A stretch of 64,000 nucleotides of DNA from Polynucleobacter sp. MWH-Braz-FAM2G (GTDB taxonomy: Bacteria; Pseudomonadota; Gammaproteobacteria; Burkholderiales; Burkholderiaceae), in the NCBI RefSeq assembly GCF_018687635.1, contig NZ_CP061300.1, positions 1,261,424-1,325,423 of the forward strand. The letters run 5' to 3'. Numbering within the stretch: position 1 is the first letter of the stretch; every line of letters begins with the position of its first letter. Positions 47,536-56,222 of the stretch are shown in pieces. The translations under genes were made by a program, and so were the position numbers. The notes under the pieces were generated by a model, which ran no database searches, was not told the origin of the DNA, and saw nothing but the letters and a program-made list of their open reading frames with translations.

Positions 47536-48228
47536 ATGAATACTCCATTTGGCATAGCAAATCTCTGGCTTGAGGGCGACCTGATTACTCGATTTGTCGC
47601 GATTGCCCTATTGCTCTGCTCCATCATCACTTGGGTGATTTTGCTTACCCGTCTCTGGGACTTGCGCAATCTTCGCAAGCTTAAACCTGAGCTTGAGCAA
47701 TTTTGGCGCGCCACTTCATTTGATCAGGGTCTACAGGCATTTAGTAATCACGCCACCAATCCCTATTACCAAATTGCTAAATCAGCAACAAAGGCTTCAG
47801 CCCATCATCAAAACCAATCTACCAATCATCGTGAGCTACTTCAAACTTTGAACTACTCAGAGTGGATGGCTAGAAGTGTGAAAAACAGCATTGATGGTAT
47901 TGCTGCTGGATTACAAAAGGGCCTGACTTTCTTGGGATCTACAGGCGCCACCTCACCATTTATCGGCCTCTTTGGAACTGTTTGGGGCATCTACCACGCC
48001 CTAATCTCTATCAGCAGCTCGGGTAGCGCTCAAATTGATCAGGTTGCCGGCCCTATCGGCGAGGCTCTCATCATGACTGCACTCGGTTTGGCTGTCGCCA
48101 TTCCAGCCGTTCTTGGATTCAATACCATTAATCGTGCAAATAAACTTTTTGTCGCTGATCTCAATCGTTTTGGGAATGACCTACTCGCCTATTTTGTCAC
48201 TGGTGCCCGCGTGAATTCTGGGGAATAA
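47536..48228 (+). CDS. exbB: ExbB/TolQ/MotA-family proton channel subunit
   Basis: This 230-residue inner-membrane protein has three hydrophobic helices (about 18-40, 130-155 and 168-190). The signature LTFLGSTGATSPFIGLFGTVWGIYHALISI is followed by VAGPIGEALIMTALGLAVAIPAVLGFN, both diagnostic of ExbB. It forms the stator-like pentamer with ExbD and TonB. It is the third gene of the murI-tonB-exbB-exbD unit. Confidence 0.94.
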   Translation: MNTPFGIANLWLEGDLITRFVAIALLLCSIITWVILLTRLWDLRNLRKLKPELEQFWRATSFDQGLQAFSNHATNPYYQIAKSATKASAHHQNQSTNHRELLQTLNYSEWMARSVKNSIDGIAAGLQKGLTFLGSTGATSPFIGLFGTVWGIYHALISISSSGSAQIDQVAGPIGEALIMTALGLAVAIPAVLGFNTINRANKLFVADLNRFGNDLLAYFVTGARVNSGE

Positions 48229-48229
48229 G

Positions 48230-48643
48230 ATGTCTTTTCATATTCAAGACGATCAAAACGACGATAGCATCATGGCGGAAATTAACATGACGCCGATGGT
48301 GGACGTCATGTTAGTGCTGTTGATTATTTTTATCATCACCCTACCAGTTATTCAGCAGGCAGTGAAAGTTGAATTGCCAAAAGCCAATAGCGTTCGCAAT
48401 GAAGTAAAGCCAGAATCAATCCAACTCTCCATCGATGCTAAAGGTCAAATCTTTTGGAATAGTACTGCTATCGATTTAAAAACCTTTGATGGCTATGCAG
48501 AGAAAGCGGCACAGAAGGATCCACAGCCAGAAATTAATTTGCGCGCAGATAAATCCGTAAAGTATGAGTATGTTGCTCAAGTTCTTGCTGCATCTCGTCG
48601 CGCAGGTTTAACCAAACTAGGCTTTGTGACCGAACCCAATTAA
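48230..48643 (+). CDS. exbD: ExbD/TolR-family biopolymer transport protein
   Basis: This 137-residue protein has a short cytoplasmic start (IMAEINMTPMVDVMLVLLIIFIITLPVI) that includes the membrane helix and the essential Asp in PMVDVMLVLL. The periplasmic TolR-like domain follows (VELPKANS, then PEINLRADKSVKYEYVAQVLAASRRAGLTKLGFV). It completes the Ton motor and is the last gene of the operon. It converges with the secreted-protein gene, 16 bp away. Confidence 0.95.
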   Translation: MSFHIQDDQNDDSIMAEINMTPMVDVMLVLLIIFIITLPVIQQAVKVELPKANSVRNEVKPESIQLSIDAKGQIFWNSTAIDLKTFDGYAEKAAQKDPQPEINLRADKSVKYEYVAQVLAASRRAGLTKLGFVTEPN

Positions 48644-48659
48644 TGCTTATTGTCTATTC

Positions 48660-49133
48660 TTAATGCGCTTTATTAGGCAGACACGTTTCTTCGCTAATAC
48701 GAGTTCCATCACCGAGATTGCTTCCCAAGATTCCACCCCGAATAGTCTCTACCTTTTTTAATTTCCCAGTAGACTGATTTAGGGTGAGTAGAGTCGATAC
48801 CGTTCCTGCAGAATACGAAACCCCATTCAGTGATTCTGGCTCAAACCGAGTATCTATCAAAATGACAATTTGAGGTGGAACAAACTGGATACTTTTAACA
48901 ACCTGAGTTCCATTGCTATCTGACCGATCTAAATCCCTACCATCTAAAAAGATCTTTGCCTTCGATGATTTACTAGCAGGAACCAGTTTCATCTCATACT
49001 CTTCAGTAAAGTCTTTTTCAGTCCGCTTACATTCAAATACTAGCTCCTCTGCTGCTGAAGCAGTCTGATGCAAAAAAGCAATGGCAATCAATACCAGTAA
49101 ATGCAGTCTCATACTTGAGCGATTAAAACTCAT
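48660..49133 (-). CDS. Secreted hypothetical protein
   Basis: This 157-residue protein has a signal peptide (LHLLVLIAIAFLHQTASAA); M8 is an alternative start. The mature part is beta-rich, with two Cys (FECKRT, EETCLPN) that bracket the chain and may form a disulfide. It starts 12 bp after the GGDEF-EAL gene on the same strand and so is the third member of the FIST/GGDEF-EAL unit. No known family was recognised. Confidence 0.7.
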   Translation of the reverse strand: MSFNRSSMRLHLLVLIAIAFLHQTASAAEELVFECKRTEKDFTEEYEMKLVPASKSSKAKIFLDGRDLDRSDSNGTQVVKSIQFVPPQIVILIDTRFEPESLNGVSYSAGTVSTLLTLNQSTGKLKKVETIRGGILGSNLGDGTRISEETCLPNKAH

Positions 49134-49145
49134 GGGACGCAGCTT

Positions 49146-51380
49146 CTACTGCAAAGTGCTTAGCAAAGATTGGAAGCTTTCCTCGCTTAAAGGTTTTCCA
49201 TAGAGATAGCCCTGATAAAAACAGCAACCCTCTGCTAATAGGTAGTCGCGCTGTTCAATAGTCTCGACACCTTCAGCAACCACCCTTAACTTCAGAGTCT
49301 GGGCCAAAGAGAGAATGGAGCGAATGATGGCGCGGTCACCCTCGTCCCAAGCAATATCGAGCACGAAACTCTTATCAATCTTTAGCTCATCAAGCGGCAA
49401 GCGCTTTAGATAACTCAAGGATGAGTAGCCAGTGCCAAAGTCGTCCATTGAAAACTTAACGCCAAAATTTCTTAAGGCATTCATGGTGGAAATCACCGCA
49501 TCCACGTTGTCTAGCAAAAGACTCTCTGTCAGCTCTAATTTTAATAAGCCGGGATTGATACCAGCACTATTAACAGCTGCTTGCACCATATTGGCAAAAT
49601 TTTCAGCCCTAAATTGCTTGGCACTAATGTTGACTGACAATGCTAATTTCGAAGTACTTTCATTTTGTGACCAACGCTTCAACTGATCGCAAGCTCCGTT
49701 GAGAGCCCATTCACCAATCGAGGTAATCAACCCCGCCTCTTCTGCAACAGGAATAAACACATCGGGCGGAATGACATCATTATCCAAAGGACTCCAACGT
49801 AATAATGCCTCTGCACCAACAACATGTCCGTTTTTATCTACCTGTGGTTGGAACATCAAACTCAATTCACCCTTATCCATAGCCCGTTTCAGACTGGCTT
49901 CCATGGTCATTTTTTCGGTAAATCGAATGTGCATGGCGTCATTAAAGAACTGGATGGTATTTCTTCCTGCTGCTTTGGCTTGATATAGAGCCAAATCCGC
50001 TTCTTTTAACAACTCATTAGTGCCTTGAGTCTTGTCTGAAAACAAGGCGATGCCAATGCTAGAAGTTGTGGTGTGAATAATGCCATTCAAATTAACGGGT
50101 TCAGATATGCTTTTATGCAATTTGTCTGCCACCAACTTCAACGAGTACATCGCATTTTCCGCGTTAGGACCTAAATCCGGAATGAGCACAACAAATTCGT
50201 CACCACCCAGCCTAGCCGCAGTATCCATTTCACGCAAGTTACTGCGCAAGCTCTGAGCGACAGCCATTAATACCTGATCCCCCATATCATGACCGCGCGT
50301 ATCATTAATTGACTTAAAGCGATCAATATCAATGATCAGAATTGCTCCATACACATGATTGCGTGTGGCGGCAAGTCGAGCCTGATTTAATCGATCTAAT
50401 AGCAAACGTCGATTAGGCAAGTTCGTTAATGGGTCATAGTAGGCAAGCTCCAAAATTTTGCGCTCAGCCTCTCGTGGATCACTTGTATTGGAATAAATCC
50501 CAATATAGTGCGTATGAGTCCCATCCAGCCCCCTTACCGCAGAAATGGATAGCCACACCGGAATCGTCCGCCCTTCTTTGTTTCGATTCCAGACGCTTCC
50601 TTCCCACTTTCCCTCTGTTGATACCGCCTCCCATAAATTACGATAAAAGGCGTCATCATGGTATTCAGGAGATTTAAAAATGGATGTCTTTTTCCCAACC
50701 AATTCATCGGCAACATAACCCGAGATTTTTTCAAACGCTGAATTCACACGCAATATATTGCCCTGATGATCAGTAACAATCATGCCATCGCTCGACTGGA
50801 ATGCAACTGATGCAATTCGCAACTCTTCTTCGGCGCTTTTTCTGGCTGTAATGTCTTCAGAGAAGATGATTAAGCCACCAACATCTCCATCTGCGCCCAG
50901 CCAAGGCTTCACTTCCCAACGAATCCAACCATATGTGCCATCTGAGTAAATAATCCGATCTTCATTGCACGAGGCAGACTCACCCAATAAACACTTTTGC
51001 AACATACGTTTTTTATCTTCGGAAATATTAGGCGAAAGCTCGTAATGACTCTTCCCGATAATATCGATACCTAATAATTTACGATCTTCGAGCCAACGAC
51101 GACTAGCATATAGATAGCGTAATTGACTATCTAGCATCACAATTCCAGTCGGAGCATTTTCAATAAATAGTTGCAATTGCTTATTAACGCCCGTTAACTC
51201 TTGGGCAGTTACTTCGATGGCGTTTTCGAGCAAGCGGCGTTCGCGATCAACCTGATGATAGGTTTCATTCACTACATTAAGCAAAGCCAGACATTGCTCT
51301 GAATTGAGATCAGGTATGTCAGGAAAATTCCGGAGTTGTCGCTTTAAGAGTCGATGTTGGTTATTAATCTCAAAGCTCAT
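49146..51380 (-). CDS. PAS-PAS-GGDEF-EAL c-di-GMP enzyme
   Basis: This 744-residue soluble protein has an N-terminal coiled-coil region, two PAS domains (about 65-185 and 190-310) and no membrane helix. The GGDEF domain has an intact motif (near residue 390, ARLGGDEFVVLIPDL) and REMD inhibitory site. The EAL domain has GAEALLRW, DDFGTGYSSLSYLKRL and AEGVETIEQ. A bifunctional or switchable enzyme is expected. It begins 13 bp after the FIST gene and probably receives its signal from that protein. Confidence 0.91.
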   Translation of the reverse strand: MSFEINNQHRLLKRQLRNFPDIPDLNSEQCLALLNVVNETYHQVDRERRLLENAIEVTAQELTGVNKQLQLFIENAPTGIVMLDSQLRYLYASRRWLEDRKLLGIDIIGKSHYELSPNISEDKKRMLQKCLLGESASCNEDRIIYSDGTYGWIRWEVKPWLGADGDVGGLIIFSEDITARKSAEEELRIASVAFQSSDGMIVTDHQGNILRVNSAFEKISGYVADELVGKKTSIFKSPEYHDDAFYRNLWEAVSTEGKWEGSVWNRNKEGRTIPVWLSISAVRGLDGTHTHYIGIYSNTSDPREAERKILELAYYDPLTNLPNRRLLLDRLNQARLAATRNHVYGAILIIDIDRFKSINDTRGHDMGDQVLMAVAQSLRSNLREMDTAARLGGDEFVVLIPDLGPNAENAMYSLKLVADKLHKSISEPVNLNGIIHTTTSSIGIALFSDKTQGTNELLKEADLALYQAKAAGRNTIQFFNDAMHIRFTEKMTMEASLKRAMDKGELSLMFQPQVDKNGHVVGAEALLRWSPLDNDVIPPDVFIPVAEEAGLITSIGEWALNGACDQLKRWSQNESTSKLALSVNISAKQFRAENFANMVQAAVNSAGINPGLLKLELTESLLLDNVDAVISTMNALRNFGVKFSMDDFGTGYSSLSYLKRLPLDELKIDKSFVLDIAWDEGDRAIIRSILSLAQTLKLRVVAEGVETIEQRDYLLAEGCCFYQGYLYGKPLSEESFQSLLSTLQ

Positions 51381-51393
51381 ACAAATACTTCAT

Positions 51394-52506
51394 TTATTCC
51401 GAAAACAGCGTAAGCGTCGTGGTTTGATTATGCAATGCACAGACTGCTGGATCAAAAGGTGCAACTTCACCATACGAATAAAATCCAAAGACAGTTGTGC
51501 GAGGACCTAATATCGACTGAATAGCCTCAATCTCCTCGCCCGCTATTTGATCCATCACTAAACGCCTGCCAACACAACTTACCACAAGGCAAAGTGAATC
51601 CTGTTTGCTGGCATCTAAATGCAAGTCGTTGGTTAAATTTACCGATGCATCGATTAATGAGTCGATCTCTGTCTTCATCAATTTACATAGACTACCTTGG
51701 GGAACATCTCCAGCAAAATTCAGACTCATCTCTTCCCAGTTGACCCCCAACAATGTCCGAACATAGGAGCGGCCAGAGCTTGAGTCAGTAACAGACAGTG
51801 GAAAACGCAATCCACTACCCGGTAGCTCCTTTGCCAGTTCACCCAAGTACTTTGTATACACCTCTAGTGCGGGCCTGTGATCGATCTCATAAACAATGTT
51901 TCTCACAGAACGAGTAACCCTGCGCTCTGGTCCAAACTCGCGCCATCCTGTAGAAAATCCGTAAGCAATTTTCAAATCACCGTAAAAACCAATTAGCGCA
52001 ATTTGATGTCGCTTGGCAGGACCATTGACCATCACCCATGAGGTATTAAAACGATCGGAATCTCCAGCCAAACCACCAGTTACGGGAACACCCAATGTAT
52101 TCAGTGTTTTGGTGAAGTCGGAGCCACTAATAGACAAACCATCAGACAAGGCAAAGACGTGCTTTGGCTTTGACTCAGAAAACTCCCGCACCAAGTCGCT
52201 CACGATTCTCTCTACTTCGTCATCATTCTCAATTAGTGTACTTTTTACTGAAATCTTTGTGGTGGAGAAGGAAATAGCTGAGAGAACAATGTCTTGGTCG
52301 GAGATAAGATCCCCACAAATATTTCCAGATGATGAACAGCCCACTATCTCAGCGGCAGGAAAAAAGGCTCGAATCTCTTCATAGCATCGAGCCTCTTTGA
52401 AATAAGGATGCTCAGCACAGACTAAGACCAAGTTGATATCCGGATTTGGAGATAAGCGAATATCCCAACCCTCAGATTCAGTCCAACGGTAAGTATCTAT
52501 ATGCAT
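51394..52506 (-). CDS. FIST-domain sensory protein
   Basis: This 370-residue soluble protein matches FIST_N plus FIST_C. The N-terminal part has FFPAAEIVGCSSSGNICGDLIS and KTLNTLGVPVTGGLAGDSDRF, with a further YGFSTGWREFGPERRVTRSVRN. The C-terminal part ends in the typical FGFYSYGEVAPF motif followed by HNQTTTLTLF. FIST domains bind small ligands, suggested to be amino acids, and are usually linked to signalling enzymes. Here the partner is the GGDEF-EAL gene 13 bp downstream. tRNA-Leu lies just upstream on the same strand. Confidence 0.9.
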   Translation of the reverse strand: MHIDTYRWTESEGWDIRLSPNPDINLVLVCAEHPYFKEARCYEEIRAFFPAAEIVGCSSSGNICGDLISDQDIVLSAISFSTTKISVKSTLIENDDEVERIVSDLVREFSESKPKHVFALSDGLSISGSDFTKTLNTLGVPVTGGLAGDSDRFNTSWVMVNGPAKRHQIALIGFYGDLKIAYGFSTGWREFGPERRVTRSVRNIVYEIDHRPALEVYTKYLGELAKELPGSGLRFPLSVTDSSSGRSYVRTLLGVNWEEMSLNFAGDVPQGSLCKLMKTEIDSLIDASVNLTNDLHLDASKQDSLCLVVSCVGRRLVMDQIAGEEIEAIQSILGPRTTVFGFYSYGEVAPFDPAVCALHNQTTTLTLFSE

Positions 52507-52569
52507 TTGTCCATTTTATACATGGAAAAACAGCCGTGGAACACCTCAGTTCAAAGAAAAATGAATAAT

Positions 52570-52588
52570 TCCTCTCCGAACGGAGGGA
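52570..52588 (-). terminator. Possible terminator of tRNA-Leu
   Basis: On the minus strand, CCTCCG-TTC-GGAGAGG forms a short GC-rich hairpin about 18 bp after the tRNA 3' end. T-rich sequence (ATTTTTCTTT) begins only about 10 nt later, so the assignment is moderate. Confidence 0.4.
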
Positions 52589-52605
52589 AGCAGGAAAGAT
52601 TTGAA

Positions 52606-52694
52606 TGGTGCCCGAGGCCGGAATCGAACCGGCACGACTTTTTTGAGTCGGCAGATTTTAAATCTGCTGTGTCTACCGATTTCACCACTCGGGC
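52606..52694 (-). tRNA. tRNA-Leu (anticodon TAA)
   Basis: The 89-nt minus-strand cloverleaf has acceptor GCCCGAG pairing with CTCGGGC, anticodon stem-loop GCAGA-TTTAAAA-TCTGC giving TAA, a long variable arm (CGACT..AGTCG), T-loop GTTCGATTC and encoded CCA at 52606-52608. It reads UUA/UUG leucine codons. Confidence 0.97.
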
Positions 52695-52829
52695 TCGCAC
52701 AAACCATAAAGCCGTGCTAAATAAATCAAGACAAGCGAAATTTTAGCATGTGAGCACCCAATATACCCCCGAAGACCTAGCCACCCCGTTGCCCAAGGCT
52801 AGTCGCCCTAAAGCAACTAAAATATCCCA

Positions 52830-55289
52830 ATGACAACGCCAAGAAATCATTCAGGATTTAGCAAGCTATTGAGGGCCAGCTTTTGGGTATTTTTACTTAG
52901 TCTTTTGGTCGCGATTGTGCTCGCACTCACCTATATGTATTTTGCTCAATCCAATATCTCTGGAAAAAGAACAATTAAAAGTTTAGGTGAATCAGTCGTC
53001 ATTACATTTGATGAAGCCGACATTCCACATATCCAAGCAAAAAGTCAGGCAGATGCATACTTTGCTTTAGGTTATCTGCACGCCACTGAGCGTTCTTGGC
53101 AAATGGAAATGAACCGCCGTATTGCTAGCGGAAGACTTTCAGAAATCTTGGGCAATGACACTGTCAAAATCGATCGCTTTGTACGCACCCTAGGCATCAA
53201 GCGCGCCGCTGAACGTCAATTTGATCGCTACCCCGTTTCAGCCAAACGGCTACTCCAAGCCTATGCTGATGGAGTCAATGCTGGTAATACGCAATTAGGT
53301 TGGGCATTGCCAATAGAGTATTTTTTAACTGGCTCCAAACCAGGTCACTGGTCTCCGACTGATAGCATCGCATGGATGCTCATGATGGCTTATGACCTTG
53401 GGGGAAACTGGCAAAGAGAATTGCAAAGACTGGAGCTTTCTAAGTATCTGACAACCAAGCAGGTATGGGAGGTCTACCCACCTTATGACGCAGATGAGCC
53501 AGTCAGCAATGTGGATTTTGCAAAAATGTATCGGGAGATGGGTGTTTTTCCTCCTTCACCCAAACCAGTTGAGAGCAAACCACAAAACTTGCCAGCTACT
53601 GAATTAGGCAAGCTGGAACACATGGGTGGAAATGATGGCATTGGCTCAAATAATTGGGCTCTCAGTGGCAAGCTATCAACCACCGGCAAACCCCTGTTAG
53701 CAAATGACCCCCACTTGGGATTATCAGTACCAGCAATCTGGTACTTTGCCCATCTCGAGGCACCTGATTTAAATGTCATTGGAGGAACGCTTCCCGGAAT
53801 CCCGGCCGTAGTACTAGGTAGAACAGATAAATTTGCTTGGAGCTTTACCAATACAGGACCCGACGTTCAGGATTTGTATATCGAGCAAATTGATCCAAAA
53901 AATCCTGGTATGTATAGAGGTCCAGACGGGCTTCTGCCCTTTAAAGTTCGTCAGGAAATTATTGACATCAAAGGGTCACCTTCATTTACTTTTCTTGTAA
54001 AGGAAACGCGACACGGTCCAGTGATTTCAGATTCTTATGCGAAAGCCAAGCGTGCAATTGATACTGATCGCTATGCACTAGCGTTACGCTGGACCGCACT
54101 TGACATTGAGAATCAATCGGTTGTGGGCTTATTGGATATCAACCGCTCCACGGATCTTGAGGAATTTAAACAGGCGGTTCGAAAAAATTATGCGCCAATG
54201 CAAAACATTGTGATGGCGGATACTGAAGGCAACATTGCTTTTCAAGCTGCTGGGGTTGCGCCTAAAAGAATTTTGCATCAAGGGTTATATGGCGTTGCAC
54301 CTGCGCCTGGCTGGGACAAGCAATACGACTGGAATGGCTATGTACCCTTTGATCAATTACCTGCTAGCAATAATCCTGAGCAGGGTTGGCTTGCAACCGC
54401 TAACCAAAAGATCATTGCGGCAAATGATCCGAACCCTTTAACGGGCGACTGGGACCTACCCGCTCGTTATGACCGTATCGTAGATCTCATCAAGGCAAAA
54501 AATATTCACACTGTCGACGATATGAAAACAATGCAAGGTGATACCTTATCACTTGCCTCAACACCTCTATTAGAACTATTCAAATCTAGTCAATCGACTC
54601 ATCCATTGGCATCTCAGGCTATGGAAGCGATGAAAAACTTTGATGGTGACATGAAAGCATCAAGCGCTGGGGCTCTCATTTTTAATGCATGGGCGGATCA
54701 ATTAACCCGCCATTTATTCTCAAGGCTAGGATATTTATTCTCTGAAAATTACGGCGCCCGAAATTATCGGTCCCCACTACTACATCAGATAAAAAATCCC
54801 AATAGTCCTTGGTGCGATGATCCGAAAACACAATTAGTGGAATCTTGCCAGGATGCATCTAACAAAGCCCTTGATAAAGCTTTGGACTATTTGAGCAATG
54901 AATATGGAAACGACCCAAAAAATTGGGTGTGGGGTAAAGCACATATCGCCATTTCAGAGCACCGCCCCTTTAGTAAAGTTCCCTTAATTGGAGGGCTATT
55001 TAATATCAAGACTCCATTTCCAGGCGATAGCTTTTCCATCAATGTAGGCAGACTAGAACTATTGCAATCCAAGAATCCTTACGAAACACTGCAAGCTCCG
55101 AGCTTGCGAACCGTATACGATTTATCTGATCTAGAAAATTCTTTCTTCATTTACCAAACAGGTCAATCTGGCTGGGTACAAAGTAAGTTTTATCGCAATT
55201 TGAATGCGCTTTGGGCCAATAACGAATATCTTCCCTTAAAAATGAAGCCTGAAAAGGTTAATCGTCAACTTGAATTAAGCAATAAGTAA
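52830..55289 (+). CDS. Penicillin acylase family (Ntn-hydrolase) protein
   Basis: This 819-residue precursor has an N-terminal membrane/signal helix (about 14-38, WVFLLSLLVAIVLALTYMYF) and an alpha-chain region (DIPHIQAKSQADAYFALGYLHATERSWQMEM). The autoprocessing site is at IGSNNWALSG, where the Ser after Gly becomes the N-terminal nucleophile of the beta chain. PLLANDPHLGLSVPAIWY and GIPAVVLGRTDKFAWSFTNTGPDVQDLYIE contain the conserved oxyanion Asn region. Size and motifs match periplasmic penicillin-G acylase/acyl-homoserine-lactone acylase relatives. The actual amide substrate cannot be inferred. It is transcribed alone, 135 bp after tRNA-Leu on the opposite strand. Confidence 0.9.
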   Translation: MTTPRNHSGFSKLLRASFWVFLLSLLVAIVLALTYMYFAQSNISGKRTIKSLGESVVITFDEADIPHIQAKSQADAYFALGYLHATERSWQMEMNRRIASGRLSEILGNDTVKIDRFVRTLGIKRAAERQFDRYPVSAKRLLQAYADGVNAGNTQLGWALPIEYFLTGSKPGHWSPTDSIAWMLMMAYDLGGNWQRELQRLELSKYLTTKQVWEVYPPYDADEPVSNVDFAKMYREMGVFPPSPKPVESKPQNLPATELGKLEHMGGNDGIGSNNWALSGKLSTTGKPLLANDPHLGLSVPAIWYFAHLEAPDLNVIGGTLPGIPAVVLGRTDKFAWSFTNTGPDVQDLYIEQIDPKNPGMYRGPDGLLPFKVRQEIIDIKGSPSFTFLVKETRHGPVISDSYAKAKRAIDTDRYALALRWTALDIENQSVVGLLDINRSTDLEEFKQAVRKNYAPMQNIVMADTEGNIAFQAAGVAPKRILHQGLYGVAPAPGWDKQYDWNGYVPFDQLPASNNPEQGWLATANQKIIAANDPNPLTGDWDLPARYDRIVDLIKAKNIHTVDDMKTMQGDTLSLASTPLLELFKSSQSTHPLASQAMEAMKNFDGDMKASSAGALIFNAWADQLTRHLFSRLGYLFSENYGARNYRSPLLHQIKNPNSPWCDDPKTQLVESCQDASNKALDKALDYLSNEYGNDPKNWVWGKAHIAISEHRPFSKVPLIGGLFNIKTPFPGDSFSINVGRLELLQSKNPYETLQAPSLRTVYDLSDLENSFFIYQTGQSGWVQSKFYRNLNALWANNEYLPLKMKPEKVNRQLELSNK

Positions 55290-55380
55290 GCAATAGATAA
55301 TTGATAAAAATTTCATTCTATTGCTGGTACTTGGTAAAATATGTTGGTGTTTTAAACCGCAATCTCCAAAGGCTATTCGT

Positions 55381-55785
55381 ATGAAAAAAATTTCTCTTTT
55401 CTTGGCATTAAGCGCAACTTTACTGGGCTCAAATAATGCGTTCGCAGAATGGCAAGAGATTGGTCAAAACGATCAATCTACTGTTTTTGTAGATACTGCC
55501 ACTCTTCAAACACAAGGCAATCTAGCGCAAATCATGTCTATGCTCAACTTTAAAAAGCCTGGCCAAGACCCACAAAGCAAAGAGAATGTAAATTCTATTA
55601 TTGGTCTAAATGAATACGATTGCAGCACTGGCAAATACCGCCCGATAGAATTTAAAGTATTTAGCGGCAATAAAGGTAAAGGCAAAGTAGTTGTTGATCA
55701 AAAAACTCCAGACAGTATTTTTGAATCCATCCCAAATGGCGCTTGGGCCGCGGGAGTATTCAATGTTGCGTGTCGCACTAAGTAA
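55381..55785 (+). CDS. Surface-adhesin E-like secreted protein
   Basis: ATG 55381 (behind AAGG) is preferred. The frame is open to 55321, but that extension precedes a clear signal peptide (ISLFLALSATLLGSNNAFA). The mature region of about 115 residues shows the adhesin-E-like pattern: WQEIGQNDQSTVFVDTATL, IMSMLNFKKPG, LNEYDCSTGKYRPIEFKVF and a final NVACRTK, with two Cys that likely pair. Proteins of this family are periplasmic or surface-exposed. A role in adhesion is established only for some relatives. The downstream lipoprotein gene overlaps it by 23 bp. Confidence 0.72.
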   Translation: MKKISLFLALSATLLGSNNAFAEWQEIGQNDQSTVFVDTATLQTQGNLAQIMSMLNFKKPGQDPQSKENVNSIIGLNEYDCSTGKYRPIEFKVFSGNKGKGKVVVDQKTPDSIFESIPNGAWAAGVFNVACRTK

Positions 55786-56146
55786 TAGAAGTTTTCCATG
55801 GTTGAAAATATATTGTTATTCAGCCATCTTCATTTGCCTCAGTACACTCACTGGATGTGCAGCGCCATTAGCGGCATTAAGTAGCTCAAGTACAGCCGCT
55901 GCAAGTAGTGTAGGCGCTGTTGCTGTAGCCAACCCCGCTACATCCATTAGCTTAGCCTCTAGCGCCACAACAGGAAAATCCCCTTTGGAGCATGCTGCCT
56001 CAGCAGCCACTAAAAAAGAATGTAGCTTCTTCAATATGGTGAACTCTCAGCCATTTTGTATTGAAGTTGTACTACCGCCAATTACCGATAAAAGTGAGCC
56101 GCTATTGGGGCCTGCAGATATAGAGGCCAAGCCTGCCAAGCAATAG
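55763..56146 (+). CDS. Small Ala/Ser-rich lipoprotein
   Basis: ATG 55763 is chosen because CGGGAG lies 6 nt upstream. The 127-residue product overlaps the previous gene by 23 bp in another frame. A hydrophobic signal (YSAIFICLSTLTGC) ends in a lipobox, giving a lipoprotein with a low-complexity Ala/Ser-rich stretch (AALSSSSTAAASSVGAVAVA). A short conserved-looking part follows, with two Cys (KKECSFFNMVNSQPFCIEV). The overlap implies coupled translation with the adhesin-E-like gene. Function is unknown. Confidence 0.65.
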   Translation: MLRVALSNRSFPWLKIYCYSAIFICLSTLTGCAAPLAALSSSSTAAASSVGAVAVANPATSISLASSATTGKSPLEHAASAATKKECSFFNMVNSQPFCIEVVLPPITDKSEPLLGPADIEAKPAKQ

Positions 56147-56222
56147 GCGCTACAGAGCTCGCATGCTGTTTCGCCTATAACAGTCTAAAATCTATACTTA
56201 TACGCAATATTTGGTGATTTCT

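Noticed and set aside
55289-55325. Inverted repeat AGCAATAG ... CTATTGCT after the penicillin-acylase gene
   Set aside because: The 21-nt AT-rich spacer and lack of a T-tract make it a poor terminator; chance occurrence is possible.
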